Shown here piece after piece: positions 36,444 through 45,400 of a DNA stretch of 64,000 nt. Source of the stretch: Pseudescherichia sp031987975 (lineage in GTDB: Bacteria; Pseudomonadota; Gammaproteobacteria; Enterobacterales; Enterobacteriaceae); assembly GCF_031987975.1 (NCBI RefSeq), contig NZ_DALZYX010000003.1, forward strand, positions 186,001-250,000, given 5' to 3'. Under the pieces are notes generated by a model. It searched no databases. It worked only from the letters and a program-made list of their open reading frames with translations, and had not been told where the DNA came from. The position numbers were made by a program, and so were the translations under genes. Position 1 is the first letter of the stretch; every line of letters starts with the position of its first letter.

Positions 36444-37637
36444 TTATCGACGGCGCTGCCACAGCCACAGGGCGGCAATCGCCAGCGCAAACAGCACGCC
36501 AAAGCCGACCCCAACGCCAACCACCGGCGCACCCGCTTTCACCGCCAGCGAGTAAAGCCCCAGCATAATCAGCATTGCCGCGTTCTCGCCAAGATTCTGC
36601 ACAGCGATCGCGTTGCCTGCCCCGACGGAGCGTTTCCCCCGCTCCTGCAAAAGCGCATTGAGCGGCACGACAAAAAATCCGCCCAGCACACCGATGAGCA
36701 CCAGCAGCCCGTAGGCAGGCAGCAAAGCATGTTGTAACGAAAAGAGCGTTACTACCACGCCGATGAGGATCCCGGCGGGCATGCAGCGGGCTACGCTCTC
36801 CAGAGTTACCAGCTTCGCCGCTACGCCCGCGCCGACAACAATCCCTACCGCGACCATGGCGTTAAGATAGGTTGGCGTCGCGTTATCCGTAATGCCCAGC
36901 GCCACCGGCACCCACAGCACCAGCAGGAAGCGCAGCGTCACTCCCGCACCCCAGAACAGGCTGGTGCCCACCAGCGAGAAGCGGGTCTCGCCGTTTAGCC
37001 ACAGCGTCTTACAGGCGTGAAAGAAGCTCCGGGTCATGGGAGTAAAGCGCCAGCTCAGACCAGGCCGGGCCACAGGCAGTTTGGGGATCATCAGGTTCGC
37101 CACCACCGCCCCGGCATAGACCAGGGCGCAGATACCGAGCGCCGCCAGCACATGCCAGTCCGCCAGCACGCCGCCCGCCACCGAACCCAGCAGGATGGCG
37201 GCGATGGTCGAGGACTCCATCAGGCCGTTAGCCTTCACCAGCTTATCGCCGGTGGTCAGCTCACCGAGAATGCCGTATTTAGCCGGAGAGTAAGCCGCCG
37301 CACCAATACCGACCAGCGTATAGCCAATAAACGGATTGAGGCCCACGCAGATGCTCAGCGCGCCCAGCAGCTTTAGCCCGTTGGCGGCCATCATCACGCG
37401 TCCCTTGGCGAAGCTGTCCGCCACCTGGCCGACAAAGGGGGCGAAGAGGATGTAAGCGCCTACAAACACCATCTGCAGGATCGGCTGGCTCCAGTCGGGA
37501 TAGAACTCGGCCTTGAGCAGCGCCAGGGTGGCAAACAGCAGGGCGTTATCGCCAAACGCCGAGAGGAACTGGGCGGCGGTGACCGCCAGCATGCCTTTCG
37601 ACAGCAGGGAATCGTTAGTGCTCACTGACTCATGCAT
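36444..37637 (-). CDS. lplT: lysophospholipid transporter LplT
   Basis: 397-aa MFS-type inner-membrane flippase that brings 2-acyl-lysophospholipids to the cytoplasmic face for re-acylation by Aas. Twelve hydrophobic segments are readable, with the N-terminal ESVSTNDSLLSKGMLAVTAA. The start overlaps the aas stop by 8 bases, so aas and lplT form one operon (aas first). Confidence 0.94.
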   Translation of the reverse strand: MHESVSTNDSLLSKGMLAVTAAQFLSAFGDNALLFATLALLKAEFYPDWSQPILQMVFVGAYILFAPFVGQVADSFAKGRVMMAANGLKLLGALSICVGLNPFIGYTLVGIGAAAYSPAKYGILGELTTGDKLVKANGLMESSTIAAILLGSVAGGVLADWHVLAALGICALVYAGAVVANLMIPKLPVARPGLSWRFTPMTRSFFHACKTLWLNGETRFSLVGTSLFWGAGVTLRFLLVLWVPVALGITDNATPTYLNAMVAVGIVVGAGVAAKLVTLESVARCMPAGILIGVVVTLFSLQHALLPAYGLLVLIGVLGGFFVVPLNALLQERGKRSVGAGNAIAVQNLGENAAMLIMLGLYSLAVKAGAPVVGVGVGFGVLFALAIAALWLWQRRR

Positions 37638-39789
37638 GTTGCTCTTCCGTCTCGTCGAGTTTGCTCTTCAGGGTCACAAAATCCGGCTTGCCGCTGCCCA
37701 GCACCGGCAGCTGCTTCAGGAAACGAATATCGCGTGGCACGGCCAGCTCTGGTACGCCTTGAGCGCGTGCCTGCTGAAGCAGCATCTCACGGGTTAGCTC
37801 GCTGTCGGTGGTAAACATCACCAGCGCCTCGCCTTTGCTGGCATCGCTCTTCACTACCGTGGCGTGCATTTTGTCAGGCGAAGCCAGCAGCGCCAGCTGC
37901 TCGACCATCTCCAGCGAGATCATCTCCCCGGCGATTTTGGCGAAGCGCTTGGCCCGGCCCTGGATCTGCACAAAGCCCTGCTCGTCGAAGCGTACAATGT
38001 CGCCGGTGTCATACCAGCCGGGTTCCATCTCGCCCTCAGCGTTCTCCGCTGCCGGGCGCTCAAGCACCCCAGGGTTCTCGACGCGCAGGTAGCCGGTCAT
38101 GACGTTCGGTCCCTTCAGCTGCAGCCTGCCGCCCTCCTCAATGCCCGGCACCGCCATCAGACGTGCGTCCATGCCGGGTAGAATACGTCCCACCGTGCCC
38201 GGCTTCGCTGCCATCGGCACGTTGATGGAGACTACCGGCGCACACTCGGTTACGCCGTAGCCCTCAAGCACCCGCAGGCCAAACTTGTCCTGCCAGAGCT
38301 GGCGGGTACTCTCCTGCAGTTTTTCTGCCCCGGCCACCACGTAGCGCAGGCGGTAGAAGTCGTAGGGGTTAGCGAAGCGGGCGTAGTGCCCAAGGAAAGT
38401 CGAGGTGCCAAACAGCACGGTGCAGTTACGGTCATAGACCAGCTCCGGCACGATACGGTAGTGCAGCGGGCTGGGGTAGAGAAAGACTTCCGCGCCGGTC
38501 AGCAGCGGGGTAAATAGCCCTACGGTAAGACCAAAGGAGTGAAATAGCGGCAGGGCTGACATAAAGCGGTCCCGGGCGGTAAAGTCAGCGATGGTGCGGA
38601 TCTGCTCCACGTTAGCGAGAATGCTTTTATGGCTGTGCACCACTCCTTTTGGATTGCCCTCCGAGCCGGAGGTAAAGAGCACCAGCGCGGTGTCCTCCGG
38701 CTGCTGCGGTACCTGGGCCAGGCGCGGCATCAGCAGATGGCCGAAGATCCACAGCTTATCGGCGGTGGTCACTTCGCCTTTCAGATCTTCCAGATAGATC
38801 CAGCGCACCTGGGTCAGCTGCTCCGGCAGATGCCAGAGCTTGCCCTTCTCCATAAACTGCCGGGAGGTAAAGATGGTTTTGATCTGCGCGGCGGTAATGG
38901 CGCTGCCCATACCTTTTACCCCCGCCGTGTAGTTCATCATTGCCGGAACACGGCCCCGGGCGATGGCACCGAAAATTACCGCCGCCGCGATGCCCGCGTT
39001 TGGCAGCATCAGGCCAATTTTTTCGCCCTGCGCGCTGTACTTATCCAGGATACGCGCCACAAACAGCGTTTTGGTCAGCAGCTTGCGGTAGGTATCGGGC
39101 TTGAAATTAATATCCTCAATGCAGTTTTTACCCGCGCCGTAGCGGTACTGAGCTGCCAGCAGGGCTTCGAATAGCGTCTCCCGTGGGCGCACGGCCATAC
39201 GGGCTTCCATCATGATCTGGTGAAGCATCTCGCCAGCCAGCCTGCGGCGATCGCGGGCGCGCGGCGCATCGGGCATCGGCAGCTGGGTTGGGGGCAGAAT
39301 ATGCAGGCTAATGCGCGGGAAGAGGCGCTGCTTCACCAGCCCCTTCAGGCGGCTAAAGAAGGTTAGCTCTGCCCCCTCAATGCGCACCGGGATCACCGTT
39401 GCCCGCGATTTAGCAGCGACAAAGGCGGCCCCGTCATAAATTTTCATCAGCGAGCCGGAGACGGAGATACGTCCCTCCGGAAAGATCACCACCGGACGGC
39501 CGCTTTCGATCAGACGCACCAGCTGCTTGATCGACATCGGTTTGGTGGGATCGAGGGGCACAAAGTCGATCAAACTCGACAGGGCGCGCATATACCAGCT
39601 CTGGCTAATGGAGGTGTAGACCGCAAACACCGGGCGCACCGGCAAAAACAGCGCCAGCAGAATACCGTCAATAAAGGAGACGTGGTTTGGGGTGATGAGT
39701 ACGCGCTCGCCGCGCAGCGGCTGCGTATCGCCGGTCAGCTCGACGCGGTAGAGCAGACGGAAGAGGGTACGGAAAAAGCCCAGCATCAT
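37630..39789 (-). CDS. aas: bifunctional 2-acylglycerophosphoethanolamine acyltransferase/acyl-ACP synthetase Aas
   Basis: 719 aa. The N-terminal PlsC-type acyltransferase domain has HVSFIDG (HX4D) near residue 36 and FPEGRIS. The C-terminal adenylate-forming domain has LVLFTSGSEGNPKG and GYGVTECAPVV. It activates fatty acids onto ACP and re-acylates lysophosphatidylethanolamine imported by LplT. I chose the ATG at 39789; the next codon is also ATG (39786), and both fit the AGGA site. A TTG 11 codons upstream is unlikely. Confidence 0.94.
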   Translation of the reverse strand: MMLGFFRTLFRLLYRVELTGDTQPLRGERVLITPNHVSFIDGILLALFLPVRPVFAVYTSISQSWYMRALSSLIDFVPLDPTKPMSIKQLVRLIESGRPVVIFPEGRISVSGSLMKIYDGAAFVAAKSRATVIPVRIEGAELTFFSRLKGLVKQRLFPRISLHILPPTQLPMPDAPRARDRRRLAGEMLHQIMMEARMAVRPRETLFEALLAAQYRYGAGKNCIEDINFKPDTYRKLLTKTLFVARILDKYSAQGEKIGLMLPNAGIAAAVIFGAIARGRVPAMMNYTAGVKGMGSAITAAQIKTIFTSRQFMEKGKLWHLPEQLTQVRWIYLEDLKGEVTTADKLWIFGHLLMPRLAQVPQQPEDTALVLFTSGSEGNPKGVVHSHKSILANVEQIRTIADFTARDRFMSALPLFHSFGLTVGLFTPLLTGAEVFLYPSPLHYRIVPELVYDRNCTVLFGTSTFLGHYARFANPYDFYRLRYVVAGAEKLQESTRQLWQDKFGLRVLEGYGVTECAPVVSINVPMAAKPGTVGRILPGMDARLMAVPGIEEGGRLQLKGPNVMTGYLRVENPGVLERPAAENAEGEMEPGWYDTGDIVRFDEQGFVQIQGRAKRFAKIAGEMISLEMVEQLALLASPDKMHATVVKSDASKGEALVMFTTDSELTREMLLQQARAQGVPELAVPRDIRFLKQLPVLGSGKPDFVTLKSKLDETEEQHA

Positions 39790-39872
39790 TAACTTCCTGT
39801 TCAGTCGTTCGGGGTATGGCAAGAATTGTGGCAGATTACACGAGAAGTGTGGCGGGCGGCAAAATCGGGGCG

Positions 39873-39957
39873 AAAAAAAACCTGCGCATCCGCGCAGGTT
39901 GGTGCAAAAAGTGAGTACTCTATACGTACTGAAATCTCACCAATCAATACCTCTGGG
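39873..39957 (-). ncRNA. omrA: small regulatory RNA OmrA
   Basis: About 85 nt. The 5' end CCCAGAGGTATTGATTGG matches the conserved OmrA/OmrB seed that pairs with outer-membrane protein and curli-regulator mRNAs. An internal AGTAC/GTACT hairpin follows. The 3' terminator CCTGCGCGGATGCGCAGG plus eight T is nearly identical to E. coli. Expressed under OmpR/EnvZ control in relatives. E. coli has OmrA and OmrB in tandem here; only one copy is present in this gap. The stretch from 39958 to about 40070 shows no second copy. Confidence 0.93.
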
Positions 39958-40075
39958 ATCTTGATTGTGGCCCCTCCCCCCTGCGGATGCCAGGGAACAA
40001 TCGCAACAGCTCATCGCAAAGTGTAACTAAAGGTTTGAATTACCCTTTTTCTGTTTTATTTATCCGATAACAAAG

Positions 40076-40090
40076 GTGTAACGGTTTCAC
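40076..40090. promoter_or_regulatory. candidate GalR/GalS operator, distal
   Basis: GTGTAACGGTTTCAC, with GTG...CAC ends and the central CG of the GalR/GalS consensus, one base shorter than the usual 16. It is 121 bases upstream of galR and may serve autoregulation. Confidence 0.45.
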
Positions 40091-40177
40091 TGTGCACATG
40101 CGCTTTAGCTCACGTTTGCACATTCCGGGGGCGTAAGAGCCTTGAACACGCCGCGCTTTTCCGCAACACTTAACCAT

Positions 40178-40193
40178 GTGTAACCGCTTACCC
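40178..40193. promoter_or_regulatory. candidate GalR operator, proximal to galR
   Basis: GTGTAACCGCTTACCC differs from the consensus GTGNAANCGNTTNCAC by one base. It lies 17 bases before the galR ATG, a position suited to autorepression. Confidence 0.55.
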
Positions 40194-40210
40194 ATCAGAG
40201 AAGGTTCAGA

Positions 40211-41218
40211 ATGGCGACCATAAAGGATGTTGCAAAGCTCGCAGGTGTCTCCGTCGCCACGGTGTCGCGCGTCATCAATAGCTCCCCCAAGGCCAGCGAC
40301 GCCTCCCGGCAGGCGGTACAGAGCGCCATGGCCTCACTCAACTACCATCCCAATGCGAATGCACGCGCGCTGGCCCAGCAGTCAACGGAGACTATCGGGC
40401 TGGTGGTCGGCGACGTCTCCGATCCCTTTTTTGGCGCCATGGTCAAAGCCGTGGAGCAGGTGGCCTACCACACCGGTAACTTTTTGCTGATTGGTAACGG
40501 CTACCATAATGAACAGAAAGAGCGGCGCGCTATCGAGCAGCTGATGCGTCACCGCTGCGCGGCGCTGGTGGTACATGCCAAAAGCATTCCCAATGAAGAG
40601 TTAGCCGGGCTGATGGATCAGATGCCCGGCATGGTGCTGATCAACCGCATTCTGCCCGGCTACGAGCAGCGCTGCGTAGCGCTGGACGATCGCTACGGCG
40701 CATGGCTGGCGACCCGGCATCTTATCCAGCAGGGGCATACCAAAATTGGCTACCTCTGCTCAAACCATGCTATCTCCGATGCGGAAGATCGCCTCCAGGG
40801 CTATTACGATGCGTTGCGGGAGAACGGCCTGCCCTGTAACGACAGGCTGGTGACCTGGGGCGAGCCGGATGAGAGCGGCGGCGAGCAGGCAATGACCGAG
40901 CTGCTCGGGCGGGGAAGGCATTTTACCGCCGTGGCCTGCTATAACGACTCGATGGCCGCCGGAGCGATGGGTGTGTTAAACGATAACGGCATTGAGGTGC
41001 CGGGCGAGATCTCGCTGATAGGCTTTGATGACGTGCTGATCTCCCGCTACGTCCGTCCGCGCTTGACCACTGTCCGCTATCCCATCGTCACAATGGCGAC
41101 CCAGGCCGCAGAGCTGGCGCTGGCGCTGGCGAAAGAGCAACCCCTGCCGGAGATCACCCACCTTTTCAGCCCGACGCTGGTGCGGCGTCATTCGGTGGGG
41201 ACCTCTCAGGAGAGCTAA
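40211..41218 (+). CDS. galR: galactose repressor GalR
   Basis: 335-aa LacI-family repressor of galactose transport and metabolism genes. The N-terminal helix-turn-helix is IKDVAKLAGVSVATVSRVIN, the hinge is NANARALAQQ, and the periplasmic-binding-like sugar domain has GLVVGDVSDPFFG and SLIGFDDV. The C-terminus is about eight residues shorter than E. coli GalR (343), in a poorly conserved tail. Its stop overlaps the convergent GNAT gene by 4 bases. Confidence 0.95.
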   Translation: MATIKDVAKLAGVSVATVSRVINSSPKASDASRQAVQSAMASLNYHPNANARALAQQSTETIGLVVGDVSDPFFGAMVKAVEQVAYHTGNFLLIGNGYHNEQKERRAIEQLMRHRCAALVVHAKSIPNEELAGLMDQMPGMVLINRILPGYEQRCVALDDRYGAWLATRHLIQQGHTKIGYLCSNHAISDAEDRLQGYYDALRENGLPCNDRLVTWGEPDESGGEQAMTELLGRGRHFTAVACYNDSMAAGAMGVLNDNGIEVPGEISLIGFDDVLISRYVRPRLTTVRYPIVTMATQAAELALALAKEQPLPEITHLFSPTLVRRHSVGTSQES

Positions 41219-41670
41219 AGCGCGCAGCGGTAGAGGTGCACCGTGGTGGCCGGGTAGTCCAGGCCGTCACCGATATAATCCCAGCCAAAGCGCTCATAAA
41301 AATCGCGGCAGGCGGAGTAGAGATGCAGCTGGGTAAAGCCCCGCTTGCGGGCGTAATCCTTTACGTGCTGCTGAAGCCTGCCCGCCAGCCCCTGCCCGCG
41401 CGCGGCCTCATCGACGTAGAGCGCCGCCAGCCACGGCCAGAGATCCTGACGGCTAATAAGATCGCAGCGCCAAAGCCCCACCGTACCCAGCAGCGTCTCA
41501 CCCTCAGTAGCGATAAAGGTAAGCGGCAGCGCTTCTGGCCGCTGGCTATGGGCGATCACGCTGGCAAAAAAGTCTCGCGACAGCGTCTCGCCAAAGGCCT
41601 GCCACAGCCATTCGGTTACCTGGTCCGCAAAGTGCGGTGCGTCATACAGGGGCAGGATCTTCACGCTCAT
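41215..41670 (-). CDS. GNAT-family N-acetyltransferase
   Basis: 151-aa acetyltransferase of unknown substrate. The acetyl-CoA loop is LYVDEAARGQGLAGRLQQHV (Q/RxxGxG/A form) at residues ~86-105, and the C-terminal strand FYERFGWDYIGDG is typical. It sits between galR and lysA, which adjoin directly in E. coli K-12, so it is an extra gene relative to that genome. It starts 5 bases after lysA ends, suggesting co-transcription with lysA. Confidence 0.85.
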   Translation of the reverse strand: MSVKILPLYDAPHFADQVTEWLWQAFGETLSRDFFASVIAHSQRPEALPLTFIATEGETLLGTVGLWRCDLISRQDLWPWLAALYVDEAARGQGLAGRLQQHVKDYARKRGFTQLHLYSACRDFYERFGWDYIGDGLDYPATTVHLYRCAL

Positions 41671-41674
41671 CGTC

Positions 41675-42937
41675 TTACAGTAGCTCCAGCGCCAGCAGCT
41701 CGTCGATGGTCTGGCGACGACGGATCAGCCGCGCCGCGCCGCCGTCAAACAGTACTTCCGGCAGCAGCGGACGGCTGTTGTAGTTGGATGACATCGATGC
41801 GCCATAGGCTCCGGTATCGTGCAGCACCAGGTAATCTCCCGGCACTACCGCTGGCAGGGCACGGGTTTCGACTTCCCCGCCCGCCTGCTGGGTAAAGACG
41901 TCTCCGGACTCACACAGCGGACCGGCTACGACGGTATCGATAAGCGGTTCAGCCGCCAGGTCGCGACCGTCTGCCGCCAGAGCACTGATGTGGTGATAGC
42001 TGCCGTACATTGCCGGACGCATCAGGTCGTTAAAGCCGGCGTCGATCAACACAAAGTGACGGCTGCCCATCGCTTTGACGCTGCGCACCTGAGCCACCAG
42101 CACGCCGGATTCAGCTACCAGGAAACGTCCCGGCTCGATCTCGAGCTTCACCGGATGCCCAAGATGGGCAGCAATTTTTTCCCGGGCGCTGTTCCACAGG
42201 CCAAAGTAGTGATCGGTGTCGATCGCCTCTTCCCCTTCGCGGTAAGGGATAGACAGCCCGCCCCCGGCAGAGATCGCCTCCAGATCCTGACCGAACTCAA
42301 TCACCTGGCTGACCATCGCGCCGCAAACTTGCTCAAGGTGGCCGTAATCCACGCCCGAACCAATATGCATATGGATCCCCACCAGCTTAAGCTGGTAGCG
42401 CTGCATAACCTCCAGCGCGGCGGGCAGATCGCTGTACCAGATCCCGTGCTTGCTATTCTCGCCGCCGGTATTGGTTTTCTGGCTGTGGCCGTGACCGAAG
42501 CCTGGGTTAACCCGCAGCCAGACGCGGTGACCCGGAGAGACCTCCCCCAGCTGGGCCAGCATATCCACCGAGCCGGCGTTAACCGGGATTTGTAGTTCAT
42601 GCACGCGGGCCATCGTCGGCGGGTCGATCAGATCGGCAGTAAAGACGATCTCATCCGCATCGCTCTGCGGCTGGTAGCCCGCAGCCAGCGCGCGTTCGAT
42701 CTCGCCCAGCGATACTGAATCCACCTTAACGCCCTGCTCGCGCATCAGACGCAAAATATGAATATTAGAGCACGCCTTCTGGGCGAAACGCACCACGTCA
42801 AACTTCGCCAGCTGGGCAATCCGACGGCGGATGATCTCTGCGTCGTAGGCCCAGACCGGGCAGCCAAATTCAGTCACCAGGCCGTGCAGGTTGGCGGCGG
42901 TGAGCGCGGTATCGGTGTTGTTCAACGGGCGTGGCAT
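41675..42937 (-). CDS. lysA: diaminopimelate decarboxylase LysA
   Basis: PLP enzyme of 420 aa that makes L-lysine from meso-diaminopimelate. The PLP lysine is in RFAQKACSNIH, the glycine-rich phosphate loop in ISAGGGLSIPY, and the active-site Cys in GPLCESGDVF. The start at 42937 (MPRPLNNTD) has GGAG six bases upstream and gives the family length; the ATG at 42949 adds four residues and leaves that GGAG inside the gene. Divergent from its activator gene lysR. Confidence 0.96.
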   Translation of the reverse strand: MPRPLNNTDTALTAANLHGLVTEFGCPVWAYDAEIIRRRIAQLAKFDVVRFAQKACSNIHILRLMREQGVKVDSVSLGEIERALAAGYQPQSDADEIVFTADLIDPPTMARVHELQIPVNAGSVDMLAQLGEVSPGHRVWLRVNPGFGHGHSQKTNTGGENSKHGIWYSDLPAALEVMQRYQLKLVGIHMHIGSGVDYGHLEQVCGAMVSQVIEFGQDLEAISAGGGLSIPYREGEEAIDTDHYFGLWNSAREKIAAHLGHPVKLEIEPGRFLVAESGVLVAQVRSVKAMGSRHFVLIDAGFNDLMRPAMYGSYHHISALAADGRDLAAEPLIDTVVAGPLCESGDVFTQQAGGEVETRALPAVVPGDYLVLHDTGAYGASMSSNYNSRPLLPEVLFDGGAARLIRRRQTIDELLALELL

Positions 42938-43050
42938 GGCGGACTCCATAATGATTTTTCACTATTACGCCACAGGCCGAAGGGAATAAAAAATATCGTT
43001 ATGTTACGATTCTATGCAAATCTGATATACCTTACGCCGCAGGAAAGTCG

Positions 43051-43977
43051 ATGCCCGCCGTTAACCTTCGCCATATCGAAATTTTTCACGCCGTGATGAC
43101 CGCCGGGAACCTGACCGAGGCCGCACGCCTGCTGCATACCTCGCAGCCCACCGTCAGCCGGGAGCTGGCGCGCTTTGAAAAGGTGATTGGCCTGACGTTA
43201 TTTGAGCGAGCACGGGGCAGGCTGCACCCGACGGTGCAGGGCCTGCGCCTGTTTGAAGAGGTGCAGCGCTCGTGGTACGGGTTGGATCGCATCGTCAGCG
43301 CCGCCGAGAGCCTTCGAGAGTTCCGCCAGGGGGAGTTGTCTATCGTCTGCCTGCCGGTCTTCTCCCAATCATTTCTGCCCCTGCTGCTGCAGCCGTTTCT
43401 TGCCCGCTATCCGGAGGTGAGCCTCAACGTGGTGCCGCAGGAGTCGCCACTGCTGGAGGAGTGGCTCTCTGCCCAGCGTCACGATCTCGGCCTGACCGAA
43501 ACCCTGAGTACCCCCGCCGGAACCGAGCGCACGCCGCTGCTGACCCTCAACGAGGTGTGCGTTCTGCCCGCCGGGCATCCGCTGGCGCAGCACAGAGTGC
43601 TTACGCCGCAGGATTTTCAGGGCGAGAACTACATCAGCCTGTCGCGTTCGGACAGCTATCGCCAGCTGCTGGATGCCCTGTTCAGCGAGCACCAGGTAAA
43701 ACGCCGCATGGTGGTTGAGACCCACAGCGCCGCCAGCGTCTGCGCGATGGTGCGCGCCGGGGTTGGGGTGTCGGTGGTCAACCCCCTCACGGCTCTCGAC
43801 TACGCCAGCAGCGGCGTGGTGGTCAGGCCCTTTAGCATCGCCGTGCCCTTTACCGTCAGCCTGATCCGCCCCCTGCACCGCCCCGCGTCCGCGCTGGTGG
43901 ATACCTTCTCAACCCACTTACAGCAGGCGGTGTCGCGCATTATCGAGCCGTTAGAGGCGGTGCTGGCGAACGGTTAA
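43051..43977 (+). CDS. lysR: lysA transcriptional activator LysR
   Basis: 308-aa prototype LysR-type regulator that activates lysA when lysine is low and represses itself. The helix-turn-helix is LRHIEIFHAVMTAGNLTEAA followed by LLHTSQPTVSRELARFE. An effector domain fills residues ~90-300. The 113-base gap to the divergent lysA start must hold the shared operator. It overlaps ygeA by 4 bases at the 3' end. Confidence 0.95.
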   Translation: MPAVNLRHIEIFHAVMTAGNLTEAARLLHTSQPTVSRELARFEKVIGLTLFERARGRLHPTVQGLRLFEEVQRSWYGLDRIVSAAESLREFRQGELSIVCLPVFSQSFLPLLLQPFLARYPEVSLNVVPQESPLLEEWLSAQRHDLGLTETLSTPAGTERTPLLTLNEVCVLPAGHPLAQHRVLTPQDFQGENYISLSRSDSYRQLLDALFSEHQVKRRMVVETHSAASVCAMVRAGVGVSVVNPLTALDYASSGVVVRPFSIAVPFTVSLIRPLHRPASALVDTFSTHLQQAVSRIIEPLEAVLANG

Positions 43978-44666
43978 TCCAGCATAAAATCGACGACGTC
44001 GGCGGCATGCAGCGCGGCGGTATCAAACACTGGGATCGGGCTTTGATCCTGGGAGACCAGCAGGCCGATTTCAGTGCAGCCAAAGATCACCCCTTGCGCC
44101 CCCTGGCTCGCCATGCGCGCAATCAGGTCAATAAAGTATGCCCGCGACGGCTCACTAAACGTGCCCCGGCACAGCTCGTCAAAGATGATCTGATTAACCC
44201 TGGCGCGATCCTCCCCGTCCGGGACGCAGGTTTCAATGCCGTGGGCATCGCGCATCCGTCCGCGGTAGAAATCTTGCTCCATGGTATAGCGGGTGCCCAG
44301 CAGCGCGACCAGCTGCAGGTTTTGCTTCTGGATCGCCCGGGCGGTGGCGTCAGCGATGTGCAAAAACGGCACGTTACAGCGATCCTCAATCTGGTCGGCG
44401 ACCTTATGCATGGTATTGGTACAGAGCACGATCCCCTCGGCACCCGCGCGCTCAAGGCCTGCGGCAGCGCTGGCAAGGATCTCTCCGGCTTTGTCCCAGT
44501 CGCCGCTCGACTGGCAGGTCTCGATCTCGTGAAAATCGACGCTGTGCAGCAGCAGGTTGGCGGAGTGCAGGCCACCCAGCCGGGCTTTAATTCCCTCATT
44601 GATCAGACGGTAGTAGGGAATGGTCGATTCCCAGCTCATCCCGCCCAGCAGTCCTATGGTTTTCAT
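43974..44666 (-). CDS. ygeA: amino acid racemase YgeA (RacX family)
   Basis: 230-aa PLP-independent Asp/Glu-racemase-family protein; E. coli YgeA has broad-specificity racemase activity (e.g. homoserine). The two catalytic cysteines are in IVLCTNTMHK and VIFGCTEIGLL. The N-terminus is MKTIGLLGGMSWEST. It converges on lysR with a 4-base overlap. The region right of its start holds the kdgF promoter and marks the start of the pectin block. Confidence 0.92.
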   Translation of the reverse strand: MKTIGLLGGMSWESTIPYYRLINEGIKARLGGLHSANLLLHSVDFHEIETCQSSGDWDKAGEILASAAAGLERAGAEGIVLCTNTMHKVADQIEDRCNVPFLHIADATARAIQKQNLQLVALLGTRYTMEQDFYRGRMRDAHGIETCVPDGEDRARVNQIIFDELCRGTFSEPSRAYFIDLIARMASQGAQGVIFGCTEIGLLVSQDQSPIPVFDTAALHAADVVDFMLD

Positions 44667-44765
44667 CTTGCCTCTCTCCTGTTATCCGCCCGTGAAAACA
44701 AACTTGTGATCGGCTTTCCACTTATTAGGCGTCGCGTTTCTTTTTAACGCTGGCTGATATAAATT

Positions 44766-44786
44766 TAATGAAACATTGTTTTATAT
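44766..44786. promoter_or_regulatory. KdgR-like operator upstream of kdgF
   Basis: Contains AATGAAACATTGTTTTATA (44767-44785), close to the KdgR consensus AATRAAACANTGTTTCATT. It is about 30 bases before the kdgF ATG, so the repressor would block its promoter. Confidence 0.7.
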
Positions 44787-44814
44787 TAAACCTACACGAC
44801 TACAGGACGCTCTC

Positions 44815-45141
44815 ATGTTTACTTTCCACCAACAGACCCAGCTCGACGATCTGGGCAACGGCGTTACCCGGCGCATTCTGGCCCACTCGGGCAAAATGAT
44901 GGCGGTAGAGGTGAATTTTAGCGAAGGTGCGATTGGCCCCTTGCATAACCACCCTCATGAACAGCTTACCTATGTTTTGTCCGGCGAGTTTGAATTTACC
45001 ATCGGTGATGAAAAACATATCGTCCGCGCCGGGGATACCCTCTATAAAGAGCCAAACATTGTGCATGGCTGCGTCTGCTTAAAAGCGGGCACCCTGCTCG
45101 ACACCTTTACGCCGGTACGTGAAGATTTCCTCACAGCGTAA
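44815..45141 (+). CDS. kdgF: cupin protein KdgF (unsaturated galacturonate ketonisation)
   Basis: 108-aa single-domain cupin. KdgF proteins speed conversion of 4,5-unsaturated galacturonate to its linear keto form (DKI), the substrate of KduI. The cupin metal motif is visible: PLHNHPHEQLTYVLSGEFEF, then the distal His in NIVHGCV. The ATG at 44815 gives the family length; an upstream in-frame start would run through the KdgR operator. A terminator follows at 45166. Confidence 0.85.
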   Translation: MFTFHQQTQLDDLGNGVTRRILAHSGKMMAVEVNFSEGAIGPLHNHPHEQLTYVLSGEFEFTIGDEKHIVRAGDTLYKEPNIVHGCVCLKAGTLLDTFTPVREDFLTA

Positions 45142-45165
45142 CCGTTAACGCCCCCCTATTAAAAC

Positions 45166-45190
45166 GCCCTCCGCCGCGAGGGCATTTTTA
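45166..45190 (+). terminator. kdgF terminator
   Basis: GCCCTC (45166-45171) pairs with GAGGGC (45178-45183), loop CGCCGC, followed by ATTTTTATTT. It separates kdgF from togMNAB, which therefore has its own promoter. Confidence 0.8.
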
Positions 45191-45276
45191 TTTACAGCAA
45201 ATCATTAGCGGGTTAATCATTCATTTTTCCAGGCACTTACCCCACGTGCTCACTGGAAATGTCACCTGGCTCACCT

Positions 45277-45297
45277 TATTGAAACGTCGTTTCGACT
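45277..45297. promoter_or_regulatory. KdgR-like operator 1 upstream of togM
   Basis: TATTGAAACGTCGTTTCGAC: the palindromic core GAAAC-GTC-GTTTC is perfect. A CRP-like half-site (TTTGATCACATTT) follows directly at 45298-45310. It lies 104 bases before togM. Confidence 0.7.
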
Positions 45298-45353
45298 TTG
45301 ATCACATTTCCATAATTAATCGAATGACGGCGCTATAAATCGCAATAAGATAA

Positions 45354-45372
45354 ATTAAAACACCGTTTTAAA
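45354..45372. promoter_or_regulatory. KdgR-like operator 2 upstream of togM
   Basis: TTAAAACACCGTTTTAAA (45355-45372) is a near-perfect palindrome of the KdgR form. With operator 1 it is spaced about 76 bases centre to centre, close to seven helical turns. Confidence 0.6.
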
Positions 45373-45400
45373 AAGCAATCATACACCCAGGCAGGTATAT

